Part shown: in pieces, positions 7,798-17,062 of the stretch | Layout of the letters: every line of letters begins with the position of its first letter | How positions within the stretch are numbered: the first letter of the stretch is position 1 | From: an uncultured Kiloniellaceae bacterium | GTDB lineage: Bacteria; Pseudomonadota; Alphaproteobacteria; Kiloniellales; Kiloniellaceae | Assembly: GCA_947500035.1 (NCBI GenBank) | Contig: CANMQP010000005.1 | Location: forward strand, 620,001-684,000 | Length of the DNA: 64,000 nucleotides | Reading direction: 5' to 3' | Translations under genes and position numbers: made by a program | Notes under the pieces: model-generated | The model's input: only the letters and a program-made list of their open reading frames with translations | Database searches by the model: none | What the model was told of the DNA's origin: nothing

Positions 7798-9042
7798 ATG
7801 AGCTATCTCTCGTTCATACTCGCCAATCCCCGCTTTTTGGGTTTTGGGCTCTTCCTGACCTTTTCTTCGAGTTTCGGACAAACCTTTTTCATCTCCTTGT
7901 TCGGAAATGAACTGCGAAACGACTTTGGGCTGAGTCACGGCGAGTTCGGGGGAGTCTATTCGCTGGCGACCCTGAGCAGTGGATTCTTTTTGATATGGGT
8001 CGGGCGCGCGATCGACCGCCTGGATCTTCGGGTTTTCACCGGACTTGTGGTGTTGGGACTGGCGGGCGCCAGTTTCACCCTGGCAAATGCCACGTCACTT
8101 CTCCTGCTTGGCCTGGCGATCTTCGGGCTGCGGCTCTTTGGTCAGGGGCTGCTCGGCCATATTGCCATGGTCTGCATGGCCCGATACTTCGAAAAGGCCC
8201 GTGGTAAGGCGGTCAGCCTTGCGACGCTTGGCTATCCGCTTGGCGAGGCCGCCCTGCCCTTCATGGCGATCGCCGTGCTGGGAGCCTACGGCTGGCGGGC
8301 ATCCTGGGAATTCTTTGCGGCCGCCATCCTGATTCTGGTTTTCCCGATCGCGATGCTGCTGCTGCGCTCCTCGCCCCATCGGAACGTGACCGAGCCCATA
8401 ACCGCTGATCCTAAAACAAGCGGCCATGAGTCGCTTCGCAAAGCAGTCACCCGGGAGGCTTCTTTGAGTGAGGTGCTGCGCGACAGCCGCTTTTACCTCA
8501 TTCTGCCAGCCATCCTGGCGCCCTCTTTCATCACGACCGGCATGTTCTTTCATCAGCGTCATCTGGCGGATGTCAAAGGCTGGAGCCTGGAGCTCCTGGC
8601 ATCGGCCTTCGTGATCTTCGCCATCAGCCAGAGCCTGACCGGTCTCTCGGCTGGGCAGGCGATCGACCGTTTCGGCGCGCGCCGTCTGCTGCCGGTCTTT
8701 CTGCTGCCCATGGGAACGGCCATGCTGCTGCTCTCCTTTTCGGATGCTTCGCTCAGCGCCCAGCTCTACATGCTGGCCACCGGAGCCACGGCGGGAGCCG
8801 GGGCGGCGCTCTTTGGGGCACTATGGGCGGAGCTTTATGGCGTGCGGCATCTCGGCGCAATCCGCTCTTTCGTAACCTCGCTCATGGTCTTTTCGACCGC
8901 TCTTTCTCCACCCTTCATGGGATTGCTGTTCGACGCGGGGATTGCCTTTGAGAGCCTGACCCTGGGCTATTTCATATACTGCTTCCTGGTTTCCGGCTTT
9001 TTGAGCCTGATTCTGCGCCGGAAAGCCTGGTCCGGCGTTTAG
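7798..9042 (+). CDS. MFS transporter (414 aa)
   Basis: A polytopic protein with about 12 hydrophobic spans in two halves. The first half starts MSYLSFILANPRFLGFG and carries the loop 2-3 pattern G-R-A-I-D-R (about residues 62-68), the degenerate MFS signature G-x-x-x-D-R-x-G. The second half repeats it as G-Q-A-I-D-R-F-G-A-R-R (about residues 286-296). A charged central loop (about 195-225) separates the halves. The layout matches MFS members of the oxalate/formate or monocarboxylate type, but the substrate cannot be read from sequence. Start 7798 chosen because the hydrophobic N-terminus begins there. It is 44 bp from the next gene, possibly co-transcribed. Confidence 0.88.
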   Translation: MSYLSFILANPRFLGFGLFLTFSSSFGQTFFISLFGNELRNDFGLSHGEFGGVYSLATLSSGFFLIWVGRAIDRLDLRVFTGLVVLGLAGASFTLANATSLLLLGLAIFGLRLFGQGLLGHIAMVCMARYFEKARGKAVSLATLGYPLGEAALPFMAIAVLGAYGWRASWEFFAAAILILVFPIAMLLLRSSPHRNVTEPITADPKTSGHESLRKAVTREASLSEVLRDSRFYLILPAILAPSFITTGMFFHQRHLADVKGWSLELLASAFVIFAISQSLTGLSAGQAIDRFGARRLLPVFLLPMGTAMLLLSFSDASLSAQLYMLATGATAGAGAALFGALWAELYGVRHLGAIRSFVTSLMVFSTALSPPFMGLLFDAGIAFESLTLGYFIYCFLVSGFLSLILRRKAWSGV

Positions 9043-9086
9043 AAGATATCCCGCCATCCCCTCACGATTTCGCTACCGGCAAGAGA

Positions 9087-10043
9087 ATGGAAAGCTTTTG
9101 CAATTACAAATGCTTTGTTTACCATGTCGCGATTCTTGAGGGGGACTCCGGAAAATATATGATTCGTGTCGCTTTTTCTTACCTTTTGTGGCCGCTGCTG
9201 CTCGCCGTCTGCATTGGATTAACTCAGCTTGGCATGCAGAACGGGCATGGAGTTCTTACCTTCAATTTCGTGTATCTCGGGCTCGCGGTAACGCTGTTCC
9301 TGCTGGAGCGGGCCATGCCGCACGAAGCCAGCTGGCTGCGCAATGACGGGCAGATGCTGCCTGACTTGTCACACACGCTGCTAAACAAGGGCCTGGTACA
9401 GATCCTGGTCGTGACTGCGACGACCATGGGCGCGGCCGAAGCTCTGGCACCTGAGGGTGGCGGAATCTGGCCCACCGAGTGGCCTCTCGCCCTGCAGATC
9501 GTTCTGGGCCTCATCGTGGCTGAGTTCGGCCTCTACTGGGCCCACCGCCTGTCGCATGAAATTCCCTATCTCTGGCGTTTTCACGCGGTGCATCACAGTG
9601 TCAAGCGGCTCTGGTTCTTCAACACGGGCCGTTTCCACTTTGTCGACACCGCCGTCAGCATCGTCCTGAGCCAGCCCCTGCTGTTTCTGGCCGGCGCGCC
9701 CAAGGAGGTCTTCATCTGGGTCAGCGGGATCACCGCCTTCATCGGTATTCTGACCCACTGCAATATTCAAATGCGCTTCGGTGTTCTGAATTACATCTTC
9801 AATACGCCCGGTCTGCACCGTTGGCATCATTCGATGGACCTGCGTGAGGGCAACAAGAATTACGGCGAGAATCTCATGCTTTGGGACCAGCTCTTCGGAA
9901 CCTACTTCGATGCCGACCGGCGGCCGCCTGCGGTGATCGGCATCAAGGATCATATGCCCGAGAGCTTCGCCGGACAGCTGGTACAGCCCTTCAGCCCGCG
10001 CAAACCCGATCTGCCCGTTGCCGCGGAAAGTGAGAAGGCCTGA
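9087..10043 (+). CDS. Sterol desaturase / fatty acid hydroxylase family protein
   Basis: An integral membrane di-iron hydroxylase. After hydrophobic spans near residues 28-75 and 105-130, the histidine clusters are all present: HRLSH (about 153-157), HAVHH (about 166-170) and the distal HRWHH (about 246-250), matching HX3-4H, HX2-3HH and HX2-3HH of the fatty acid hydroxylase superfamily. These ligate two irons and use O2 to hydroxylate or desaturate a lipid. Members act on sterols, ceramides, carotenoids or ether lipids; which applies here is not visible. An alternative start is the ATG at 9159 (MIRVAFSY), 14 bases after GAGGGGG, which would give a cleaner first membrane span. Confidence 0.88.
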   Translation: MESFCNYKCFVYHVAILEGDSGKYMIRVAFSYLLWPLLLAVCIGLTQLGMQNGHGVLTFNFVYLGLAVTLFLLERAMPHEASWLRNDGQMLPDLSHTLLNKGLVQILVVTATTMGAAEALAPEGGGIWPTEWPLALQIVLGLIVAEFGLYWAHRLSHEIPYLWRFHAVHHSVKRLWFFNTGRFHFVDTAVSIVLSQPLLFLAGAPKEVFIWVSGITAFIGILTHCNIQMRFGVLNYIFNTPGLHRWHHSMDLREGNKNYGENLMLWDQLFGTYFDADRRPPAVIGIKDHMPESFAGQLVQPFSPRKPDLPVAAESEKA

Positions 10044-10124
10044 GCGGTCTTTGATGCAGTGGTTTTTCCACCGGCATTCACTACGCCGGATCGCACCGTC
10101 ACGCCGCGAGCCGTAAAATGCCCC

Positions 10125-10712
10125 TCAGGCTTGCCTGTTGGCCTGCCGATGCATTGGCGGTTGGATCGCAAATAATGCCACTGGTTCGATGTGGTTTGGT
10201 TCGGTCAGCCAGATCGGGCGTGCGGTCGGGACCGTCTTGTCCCTGACCTGTCCGACCAGAAGCATCGGCGGACCCTCGTCGTAGCCATCGAGCGGGAGAA
10301 AGATGCGGTTGACCTTCTTGGGCCCTTCTTCCTCGGTGTAGCCATAGCCGTAGACGCTGTAGATGCCGTCTTCGCTGACCGCGCCAATCCGGTAAAGTTC
10401 GCTGAGGTGCTCGAGATAGGGCGTTCTGGGCCCACGTTCGTGCAGATAACGCCCGGTCAGATCCGAGCCCTGAACAAACGCGATGTCCGACCCGGTCAGG
10501 CGAAACTTGATCCGTTGCCCCGCGTCATAGCACTCGGCAAGAATGATATATGGCAGCAGGTGCGGTATATCGATCGGATCGATGTCGCGGCGAGACACGC
10601 GCTTTCCCGCGACACGCAGCCCGGACCAATAGCCATAGAGCTCAAGCAAAATCGGATCATCGATTTGATCTGGCGAGCTTATCGGCAAGCTATGGTTTGA
10701 TAAGGCACTCAT
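10125..10712 (-). CDS. PAS_5-type sensory domain protein (195 aa)
   Basis: A single-domain cytosolic protein. The segments ELYGYWSGLRVAGKRVSRRDIDP, LPYIILAECY, FRLTGSDIAFVQGSDLTGRYLHE and RIFLPLDGYDEGPPMLLVGQV follow the order and motifs of the PF07310 (PAS_5) family of alphaproteobacteria: a W-rich start, an F-R-L-x-G-T/S strand, a G-x-D-L-T-G-R helix, and a late L-P-L/D-G strand. These proteins have unknown ligands and no output domain. The gene is solitary, convergent with the hydroxylase gene and preceded by an AT-rich spacer (10713-10944) that probably carries its promoter. Confidence 0.85.
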   Translation of the reverse strand: MSALSNHSLPISSPDQIDDPILLELYGYWSGLRVAGKRVSRRDIDPIDIPHLLPYIILAECYDAGQRIKFRLTGSDIAFVQGSDLTGRYLHERGPRTPYLEHLSELYRIGAVSEDGIYSVYGYGYTEEEGPKKVNRIFLPLDGYDEGPPMLLVGQVRDKTVPTARPIWLTEPNHIEPVALFAIQPPMHRQANRQA

Positions 10713-10944
10713 CCGGTCAGTCTACAATAGATGTCTTTAGATAGTCTTGATTAACTCTTGCGCGAACAAATACGTTTTTCATCGAAAACAGTAATAAACT
10801 CTGCTCGACCGGAACATATTCTTATTTTATTTATTATATCAGATAGTTATTAGAAATTGTTGCGCATTTAAGGCGCCATGAATAGCGCGTTTTCAACCGG
10901 ATATAACTATCTTTGGTGGTGCGTCATGAGTCGCCGGCCGGGCA

Positions 10945-12546
10945 TTACTGCGGGCTCTTCTCCGCATCCAGGGCGCGAGAGATTTTTGTAAGCAAATCAA
11001 GCTGCGGTGCCGCTTGAGAGTCCGTTGCCACAAGTGAGACCCGCGCGGTGTCAGAGTCCTTGTCAGCCTGCCCGACCGGCGTCTGTTTCTGTTGCAGATC
11101 GCTCAAGACACACTCCAGGGCGTCACGGATCATGCGCCCGTTTTCCAACTGTTCGGAAGCGAGTGACGGTACGATTTCATCCTGAAAAAGCGTGGCGGCG
11201 CTGGCGAGGAGACGCGCAGTCGCCTCAATTTCCTGCGCCTCAGCCAAGACCTCCAGCGCGTGCGCCGATTGAACCTGCACAGCATTGGGTGTGATATCTG
11301 CCACGAAATCTCTCCTTTTAGGCGGGACCTGCGGGCTTGACGGGACCTCCGGGGCAATCATCTCCAGCAGATGCCGCTCAATCTGCGCCGGTCGCAAGCG
11401 TCCCGTGAGGCCTAGGTCGAGGCTGCTTTCCCCACCTTCGAAAAACCGTTGCCCCTGTTGGCAGGCAATGACGGCCCAGCGGATGTGGGCCAGGACCTCC
11501 CAGAAGCGGACGCTTTCGGAATTGACCTCCCGCCCCGAGGCCTGCTCGTAGGCCCGGTAGAACAGGCTGCGCGTGCCGATACCGCCGGCCTCCAGATCAG
11601 GCCGGTCAAAGCGCCAGCAGGCCGCGCAGAACCAGCCGATATCGCTCATGGGGTCGCCCCACTGCGCAAATTCCCAGTCGAGGATTGCCTGCAAGCACCC
11701 TGCGGGAGCCGCTTCCGCATCGACCAAATAGTTGCCGGTGCGAAAGTCGCCGTGCAGGAGACAAGGCTGGTCAGGTGCTGCGGGCAGATGCGCCTCGCAC
11801 CATTGCAAACCCCATTCCAGAGCCGGACGGTTTTCCGCGAGTTCAGCCAACTCCTGCCGCCAGTGGCGAACCGCGTTCTCGGCAGGATTCCCATGAGCGT
11901 GCTGCAGAAACGAAAGTTCAGCCGGTAACACATTGATAGCGTGTATCTTTGCAAGTTGCAGGCCGAGGTCTTCGAGGAGAGTCGGATTACCCGTCTCAGG
12001 CTGATTGAGCGCCATGATTTGCTGGCCTTGAGCCGTACCGGGAACGTCCCGGCAGAGAAAGAAATCCGCCCCAATGACCTCCGGCGCTGTGCAGAGCCAC
12101 AGCGGTTCCGGCACCAGGACGCCGGCATTCCAGGCCGTCCGCAAAAGTGCGAATTCTTCGGCTTTCGGGCGGCTGTCCGGCAAGCCGGTTTTCGCCGAAG
12201 TCCGCAGCACGTAACGCTCGGTTTGCGCAGCGGTGCTGTCCCCTGACCCCTCGTTCTCGCCAAGACTGACGACGATCCGCCAGTTTTCCTGAACGGCGCC
12301 ACCCTCCAGGCGCGTACAAGAGAGGATGCGGACATCGTCTCGCCCGAGACTCTGCGCGATGAAGTCTCTCAGGCCGGAAGCCGGCCCCGGACGTGCGATC
12401 TCAGTTCCGCCATTCAGGCCAGTTGCTTCTAATGCCAGGACCAAAAATCCGAGCCTTCTTTCATATAGTTGCGGGCCAGAACCATCTTGTGGACTTCGGA
12501 TGCGCCGTCCACCAAACGGGCCTGCCGGGCATAGCGGTACATCCAT
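10945..12546 (-). CDS. APH-type phosphotransferase family protein with extra C-terminal domain
   Basis: A kinase-like fold related to aminoglycoside phosphotransferases and to the N-terminal half of ACAD10/ACAD11. The catalytic loop LLHGDFRTGNYLVD lies near residue 265 of the open frame (H-G-D-x-x-x-x-N) and the metal-binding ILDWEFAQWGD near 290. The last ~140 residues form a helical extension resembling DUF6285, usually a separate small protein beside this gene. In ACAD11-type systems this domain phosphorylates 4-hydroxyacyl-CoAs before elimination by the dehydrogenase; here that is inference from the neighbour. The first 34 residues overlap the acyl-CoA dehydrogenase gene and are probably not translated: no ATG lies nearby, and the TTG at 12444 is one candidate start. 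Last gene of the operon. Confidence 0.85.
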   Translation of the reverse strand: MDVPLCPAGPFGGRRIRSPQDGSGPQLYERRLGFLVLALEATGLNGGTEIARPGPASGLRDFIAQSLGRDDVRILSCTRLEGGAVQENWRIVVSLGENEGSGDSTAAQTERYVLRTSAKTGLPDSRPKAEEFALLRTAWNAGVLVPEPLWLCTAPEVIGADFFLCRDVPGTAQGQQIMALNQPETGNPTLLEDLGLQLAKIHAINVLPAELSFLQHAHGNPAENAVRHWRQELAELAENRPALEWGLQWCEAHLPAAPDQPCLLHGDFRTGNYLVDAEAAPAGCLQAILDWEFAQWGDPMSDIGWFCAACWRFDRPDLEAGGIGTRSLFYRAYEQASGREVNSESVRFWEVLAHIRWAVIACQQGQRFFEGGESSLDLGLTGRLRPAQIERHLLEMIAPEVPSSPQVPPKRRDFVADITPNAVQVQSAHALEVLAEAQEIEATARLLASAATLFQDEIVPSLASEQLENGRMIRDALECVLSDLQQKQTPVGQADKDSDTARVSLVATDSQAAPQLDLLTKISRALDAEKSPQ

Positions 12547-13625
12547 TCCAACCGCGTGTCCTTGGAATAGCCCCGGGCGCCGCAGAGCTGAATCGCCGTG
12601 TCGATGGCTTTATGCAGCGTCTCAGAAACCGCCACTTTGGCCATTGAGACCTCTTTGCGCGCAAAATCACCTGAATCCAGTGTGGCAGCGGCCTTCATGG
12701 TCAGCAAGCGGCCGATTTCGATCTCCATGGCGACTTCGCCCAGCATCCATTGCACACCCTCATGCTCGGCGAGTTTGGCGCCGAAACTTTCCCGCTCGCG
12801 AACGTAGGGTGCGGCGATTTCCACCGCGCGTTTCGCCATACCCAGCCAGCGCATGCAGTGAGTCAGACGCGCCGTGCCCAGACGGATCTGTGTCAGCTTC
12901 AGACCGTCGCCAACTTCCATCAGGCGGTCTTCGTCGGGAATTTCGAGGTTCTCCAGGTGAACCTCGCAGTGTCCGCCGTGCTCTTCCGGACCCATAATGG
13001 GAATTCGGCGCCCGACCCGGAACCCGGGCTGGTCGTGGGCGACCAGAAACGCGGTCAGGCCTTTGCGCGGGTCGTCGGAGGTTTTTGCCAGCAGGATAAA
13101 ATGCTTGGCCTCTCCCGCCCCAGTGATGAACCACTTATGCCCATTGACGATCCAGCGGTCATTCCGGCGCTCCGCGCGGGTCAGCATGGCTGAAGGATCC
13201 GATCCGGATCCGGGCGCGGGTTCGGTCATGGCGAAGGCCGAACGGACCTTGCCGTCGATAATCGGTTGCAGCCAGCGTTCTTTCTGAGCGTCGGTCGCGA
13301 CCCGGTTCAAAACAAACATGTTTCCGTCATCGGGCGCGGCGGAGTTGAACACCACCGGTCCGAAGATCGAGCGGGCCATCTCCTCGTAGCAGGCGGCCAT
13401 CGCGACCGTATTCAAGCCGCCGCCACCCCGCTCCTTGGGCATCTGCAGCGACCAGAGCCCTTCCGCCTTGGCTTTGCTCCGAACCCTCTCCAGGACATCC
13501 AGGCGGATGTTCTCGTGCGCATCGTAGTTGACGGGATCCTCCTCCAGCGGCAGGACCTCCGAGGCGACGAAGGCCCGGATGCGTTTACAGAGTGCGGCAG
13601 TTTCGGAAGTAAGAGCAAAATCCAT
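12429..13625 (-). CDS. Acyl-CoA dehydrogenase (398 aa)
   Basis: FAD-dependent acyl-CoA dehydrogenase of usual length. An N-terminal helical domain, a beta domain with FAMTEPAPGSGSDP (FAD/substrate loop) and WFITGAGEAKHFILL, and a C-terminal helical domain with QLCGARGYSKDTRLEWMYRYAR are all present. It is closest in feel to the ACAD10/11-like branch because of the phosphotransferase gene next to it. It introduces the C2-C3 double bond of an acyl-CoA, passing electrons to ETF. It lies 41 bp after the SDR gene and is in the same operon. Confidence 0.92.
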   Translation of the reverse strand: MDFALTSETAALCKRIRAFVASEVLPLEEDPVNYDAHENIRLDVLERVRSKAKAEGLWSLQMPKERGGGGLNTVAMAACYEEMARSIFGPVVFNSAAPDDGNMFVLNRVATDAQKERWLQPIIDGKVRSAFAMTEPAPGSGSDPSAMLTRAERRNDRWIVNGHKWFITGAGEAKHFILLAKTSDDPRKGLTAFLVAHDQPGFRVGRRIPIMGPEEHGGHCEVHLENLEIPDEDRLMEVGDGLKLTQIRLGTARLTHCMRWLGMAKRAVEIAAPYVRERESFGAKLAEHEGVQWMLGEVAMEIEIGRLLTMKAAATLDSGDFARKEVSMAKVAVSETLHKAIDTAIQLCGARGYSKDTRLEWMYRYARQARLVDGASEVHKMVLARNYMKEGSDFWSWH

Positions 13626-13666
13626 GGGTTAGGCCTTCGGGTTCAAGTGGTTCGACGCTTTCGGAT

Positions 13667-14431
13667 CTAAACGGCGGCGGACTGGCCGCCATCGATGGTA
13701 AGGATGCTGCCGGTCATATAACGGGACGCGTCGGAGGCCATGAGCAGGAGCGCGCCGTCGAGATCGCGCTCCTGGCCGAAACCGCGCTGCGGGATCTTCT
13801 TTTTCAGTTTCTCGCCCATTGGGCCGTTGAGAAACTCCCGGTTGATATCGGTCTCGATGTAGCCTGGCGCCAGGGCATTGACCCGGATGTTGTAACGGGC
13901 CAGCTCGATCGAGAGCGCGCGGGTCAGATTCACGACCGCCGCCTTGGTGGCGCAGTAACCCGCCAGCTGGCCGGTTGCCCGTTCCCCCAGCACCGATGCG
14001 ACATTGATGATGGAGCCGCCATGTCCCAGGCGCACCATGTGCTGGGCGACCTGCTGCGCCATGTGCCAGACGCCGTTCAGGTTGGTGTTGATCACCCGGT
14101 CCCACTCTTCGCGCTCCAGCTCCAGGGCGGGTTTCGAGATCGCGATGCCGGCATTGTTGACCAGGATCGTGATCGGGCCCAATTCGGTCTCGGCTGTATC
14201 GATACAGGCGCTGATGGAGTCAGGATCCGTGACGTCGAGACGGATCGGGATTGCCCGGCCGTCCTCAGCGCTGATCTTACGCGCCAGATCGCTCAAGGAT
14301 TCCGTACGCCGCGCCGCGATGGCGACCTTGGCGCCGGCGGTGGCCAGGGTTTGCGCGAAATGGCGGCCCAGGCCGCTGGAAGCGCCGGTGACCAGCGCGA
14401 CCTGACCTTCGAGATTAAAGAGAGAATTCAT
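13667..14431 (-). CDS. Short-chain dehydrogenase/reductase, FabG-like (254 aa)
   Basis: Classical SDR: the NAD(P) glycine motif TGASSGLG (residues about 16-23), NNAG (about 91-94), and the catalytic S...YCATK (Tyr about 160, Lys about 164). The C-terminal GSILTIDGGQSA is typical of 3-oxoacyl reductase or 3-hydroxyacyl dehydrogenase members. Its ATG overlaps the stop of the acyl-CoA synthetase (ATGA), so the two are translationally coupled. It probably acts on the 3-hydroxy/3-oxo step of the acyl-CoA pathway encoded by this operon. Confidence 0.92.
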   Translation of the reverse strand: MNSLFNLEGQVALVTGASSGLGRHFAQTLATAGAKVAIAARRTESLSDLARKISAEDGRAIPIRLDVTDPDSISACIDTAETELGPITILVNNAGIAISKPALELEREEWDRVINTNLNGVWHMAQQVAQHMVRLGHGGSIINVASVLGERATGQLAGYCATKAAVVNLTRALSIELARYNIRVNALAPGYIETDINREFLNGPMGEKLKKKIPQRGFGQERDLDGALLLMASDASRYMTGSILTIDGGQSAAV

Positions 14432-16116
14432 GCGTCTGTGTCCCCGGTCCGCTGTCTAAGAAGGAATTTCTGAATCTTACCGGTCGAGGTTTTCGGCAAG
14501 GGGCCGAAGATCACGGTTTTCGGCAGTTTGAAGCCTGCCATATTTTCACGGCAGAAGGCGATGATCTCGGCCGCGTCCGCGCTCTCGCCGTCTTTCAGGG
14601 TCACGAAGGCACAGGGCGTTTCACCCCAGGTCGCATCGCTCTTGGCCACCACGGCGGCTTCCAGGACTTTGGGGTGCCGGTAGAGCGTATCTTCGATCTC
14701 CAGGCTGGAGATATTCTCGCCGCCCGAAATGATCACGTCCTTGGCCCGGTCCTTGATCTCGATGTAGCCGTCCGGGTGCCGGACCGCCAGATCGCCGCTG
14801 TGGAACCAGCCGCCCGAGAGTGCCGCATCGCTGGCCTCGGGATTTTTCAGGTAGCCCTTCATCACCGTATTGCCGCGCAGCATCAGCTCGCCCATCGCCT
14901 CTCCATCCCAGGCGCATTCTTCCATCGTCTGGGGATCGGCGACCATGATGTCTTCCAGGGTCACCAGGCTCACGCCCTGGCGGGCCATCTTGGCTGCCTT
15001 GCCCTGCAGATCCAACCCATCCCAGGCCTCTTGCCAGGCGCAGAGGGTGGCGGGACCGTAAGATTCCGTCAGACCGTAGAGGTGGAGAACCCTAAAGCCG
15101 CTCTTCTCCATGGCTTCGATCACTGCGCTTGGCGGAGCCGCGCCTCCGGTCGCGATCTCCACTTCGTGGTCAAAGGCGACTTTGACGCTTTCAGGCGCAT
15201 TGGACAGCATATTGAGCACGATCGGCGCGCCGCACATCTGGGTGACGCGGTGCTCCCGGATCATCGGAAAAATCAAGGCCGGATCGACCTTGCGCAGGCA
15301 GACATGAGTGCCGCAGGCCGCGGTCACCGCCCAGGTGAAGGTCCAGCCGTTGCAGTGAAACATGGGGAGCGTCCAGAGGTAGACGCTTTTAGGCGAGAGA
15401 CCGAAGGTCACCAGGTTTCCCATGGCGTTCAGGTAGGCGCCCCGGTGGTGATAAACGACGCCCTTGGGGTTACCGGTCGTGCCCGAAGTATAGAGCAGCG
15501 AAATCGCCTGCCACTCGTCTTGGGGCTGCTGCGCGCTAAGTTCAGGATCGCCCTCTTCCAGCAGGGCCTCGTAACTCAGGTCTCCGATCAGCTCGCCGGA
15601 CTCCGCCAGCGGATCGTCGATGTCTATGACCAGGATTTCACCGTCGAAGTTCGCGAGCGCCTCCGAGACCACCGGCGAGAACTCCCGGTCGGTGATCAGG
15701 GCTTTCGCTTCCCCATGTTTGAGCATGAAAGAGATCGTCGCCGCATCTAGGCGGACATTCAGCGCATTGAGCACCGCGCCCAGCATTGGAATACCATAGT
15801 GTGCTTCCAGCATCGCCGGCACGTTGGGCGCCATGATGGCCACCGTGTCGCCGGGACCGATGCCCCGCTGTGACAAAGATGAGGCAAGTCGACAGGATCG
15901 CCGGTAAAAATCCCGGTAATTGATCCGTTGTTCGCCATGAATGATGGCAACTTTTTCGGGATAAACCTGCGCGGCGCGTTTCAGAAAACTGACCGGCGAC
16001 AGGGGTTCGAAGTTTGCCGGATTGGCATCGAGGCCGCGCTCGAAGATTGAGGCCCCCGCAGCTTGCGTTCCCGCAGTTGCAGGCCTCTCCCCCAACGTTT
16101 CCGCCGAACCCGACAT
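14428..16116 (-). CDS. Acyl-CoA synthetase, AMP-forming (562 aa)
   Basis: First gene of the fatty-acid operon. It belongs to the ANL superfamily: P-loop-like LLYTSGTTGNPKGV (about residues 205-218), HLYGLTESYGPAT (A5 motif region), WFHSGDLAVRHPDGYIEIKDRAKDVIISGG (A7/A8), and the C-terminal lysine segment KTSTGKIQKF. It activates a carboxylic acid to acyl-AMP and then acyl-CoA; the acid is probably medium or branched chain, which sequence alone does not settle. The ATG at 16116 follows GGAG at good spacing. The upstream spacer (16117-16373) holds a divergent promoter shared with the DsbA-family gene. Confidence 0.93.
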   Translation of the reverse strand: MSGSAETLGERPATAGTQAAGASIFERGLDANPANFEPLSPVSFLKRAAQVYPEKVAIIHGEQRINYRDFYRRSCRLASSLSQRGIGPGDTVAIMAPNVPAMLEAHYGIPMLGAVLNALNVRLDAATISFMLKHGEAKALITDREFSPVVSEALANFDGEILVIDIDDPLAESGELIGDLSYEALLEEGDPELSAQQPQDEWQAISLLYTSGTTGNPKGVVYHHRGAYLNAMGNLVTFGLSPKSVYLWTLPMFHCNGWTFTWAVTAACGTHVCLRKVDPALIFPMIREHRVTQMCGAPIVLNMLSNAPESVKVAFDHEVEIATGGAAPPSAVIEAMEKSGFRVLHLYGLTESYGPATLCAWQEAWDGLDLQGKAAKMARQGVSLVTLEDIMVADPQTMEECAWDGEAMGELMLRGNTVMKGYLKNPEASDAALSGGWFHSGDLAVRHPDGYIEIKDRAKDVIISGGENISSLEIEDTLYRHPKVLEAAVVAKSDATWGETPCAFVTLKDGESADAAEIIAFCRENMAGFKLPKTVIFGPLPKTSTGKIQKFLLRQRTGDTDA

Positions 16117-16373
16117 GACAGCTCCAACCCTGATATCGCGTGTTTTTTTGCACCCAGGAGTTTCGAGAAGCTTCCGGGTGTCGTTATACAGCTATGCTTG
16201 AATGCTCAGGTGGAAAAGGTCAAGTTTATCCCAGCCCTAGCGAGGCGACGCTGGTTTCGCTCGAGACCTTCGAGAATGTGAATGGCCCTCCCGCCTCTCG
16301 AATGCGAAACTGCCGGAGCTTTGACGCTCCGCCGAATTCAATAGCCAATCTGTAAGCTCAAGGATCTAACACC

Positions 16374-17015
16374 ATGGAACTGGATATTTTTTCGGACACG
16401 ATCTGCCCCTGGTGTTTGATCGGAAAGCGCCGTCTCGAACGTGCTCTGGCGGAACGGCCGCAACCCGGCCTGAAGATTCGCTGGCGGGCCTTTCAGCTCA
16501 ATCCCGATATGCCGGCCGGCGGCATGGACCGCACGCTCTATCTGGAAACCAAGTTCGGCGGCCCGGAAAATGCGCGCAGTGTCTATGACCGCATCCGCGA
16601 AGCCGGGGCGAGCGAAAACATCGATTTTAATTTCGACGGGATCAGCCACACCCCCAACACCGTGGATTCGCACCGCCTGATCCGCTATGCCGAGCGCAAT
16701 GACTGTCAGGACGCGGTGGTTGAGGCCCTGTTCCAGGCTTACTTCATTGACGGCCAAAACATTGGCGACCATGGGGTTCTGGCTTCTGTGGCCAGTGCCA
16801 GCGGCCTGGACGAGGAAACCGTCCGCGCCTATCTGGCCTCCGGCGAAGATGCCGACGCCATCCGCGCCGAAGATGCCCAGGCGCGCGCGGTCGGGATCAA
16901 CGGCGTCCCCTGCTTCATCTTCAACGGCCGCCACGCCCTGCCCGGCGCCCAATCGCCGGAGGTCTTCTATCAGCTCTTCGATTTGGCGCGTGAAGAGGCG
17001 CAGCCGGCAGAATAA
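16374..17015 (+). CDS. DsbA-family thioredoxin-fold oxidoreductase, FrnE-like (213 aa)
   Basis: The redox motif CPWC is at residues 11-14 directly after the first strand (MELDIFSDTI), followed by a helical insert and a C-terminal segment with VGINGVPCFIFNGR containing the cis-Pro turn (GVP). There is no signal peptide, so it is cytosolic. This matches the FrnE/2-hydroxychromene-2-carboxylate isomerase branch of DsbA proteins, which handle disulfides or glutathione-linked isomerisation. The ribosome site AAGGA lies 11 bp before the ATG. It is divergent from the acyl-CoA synthetase and convergent with the next gene. Confidence 0.9.
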   Translation: MELDIFSDTICPWCLIGKRRLERALAERPQPGLKIRWRAFQLNPDMPAGGMDRTLYLETKFGGPENARSVYDRIREAGASENIDFNFDGISHTPNTVDSHRLIRYAERNDCQDAVVEALFQAYFIDGQNIGDHGVLASVASASGLDEETVRAYLASGEDADAIRAEDAQARAVGINGVPCFIFNGRHALPGAQSPEVFYQLFDLAREEAQPAE

Positions 17016-17062
17016 GCTAGCAGAATGAGCTGGCAGGGATGGATCCTCTGCGTCACAGCTGG

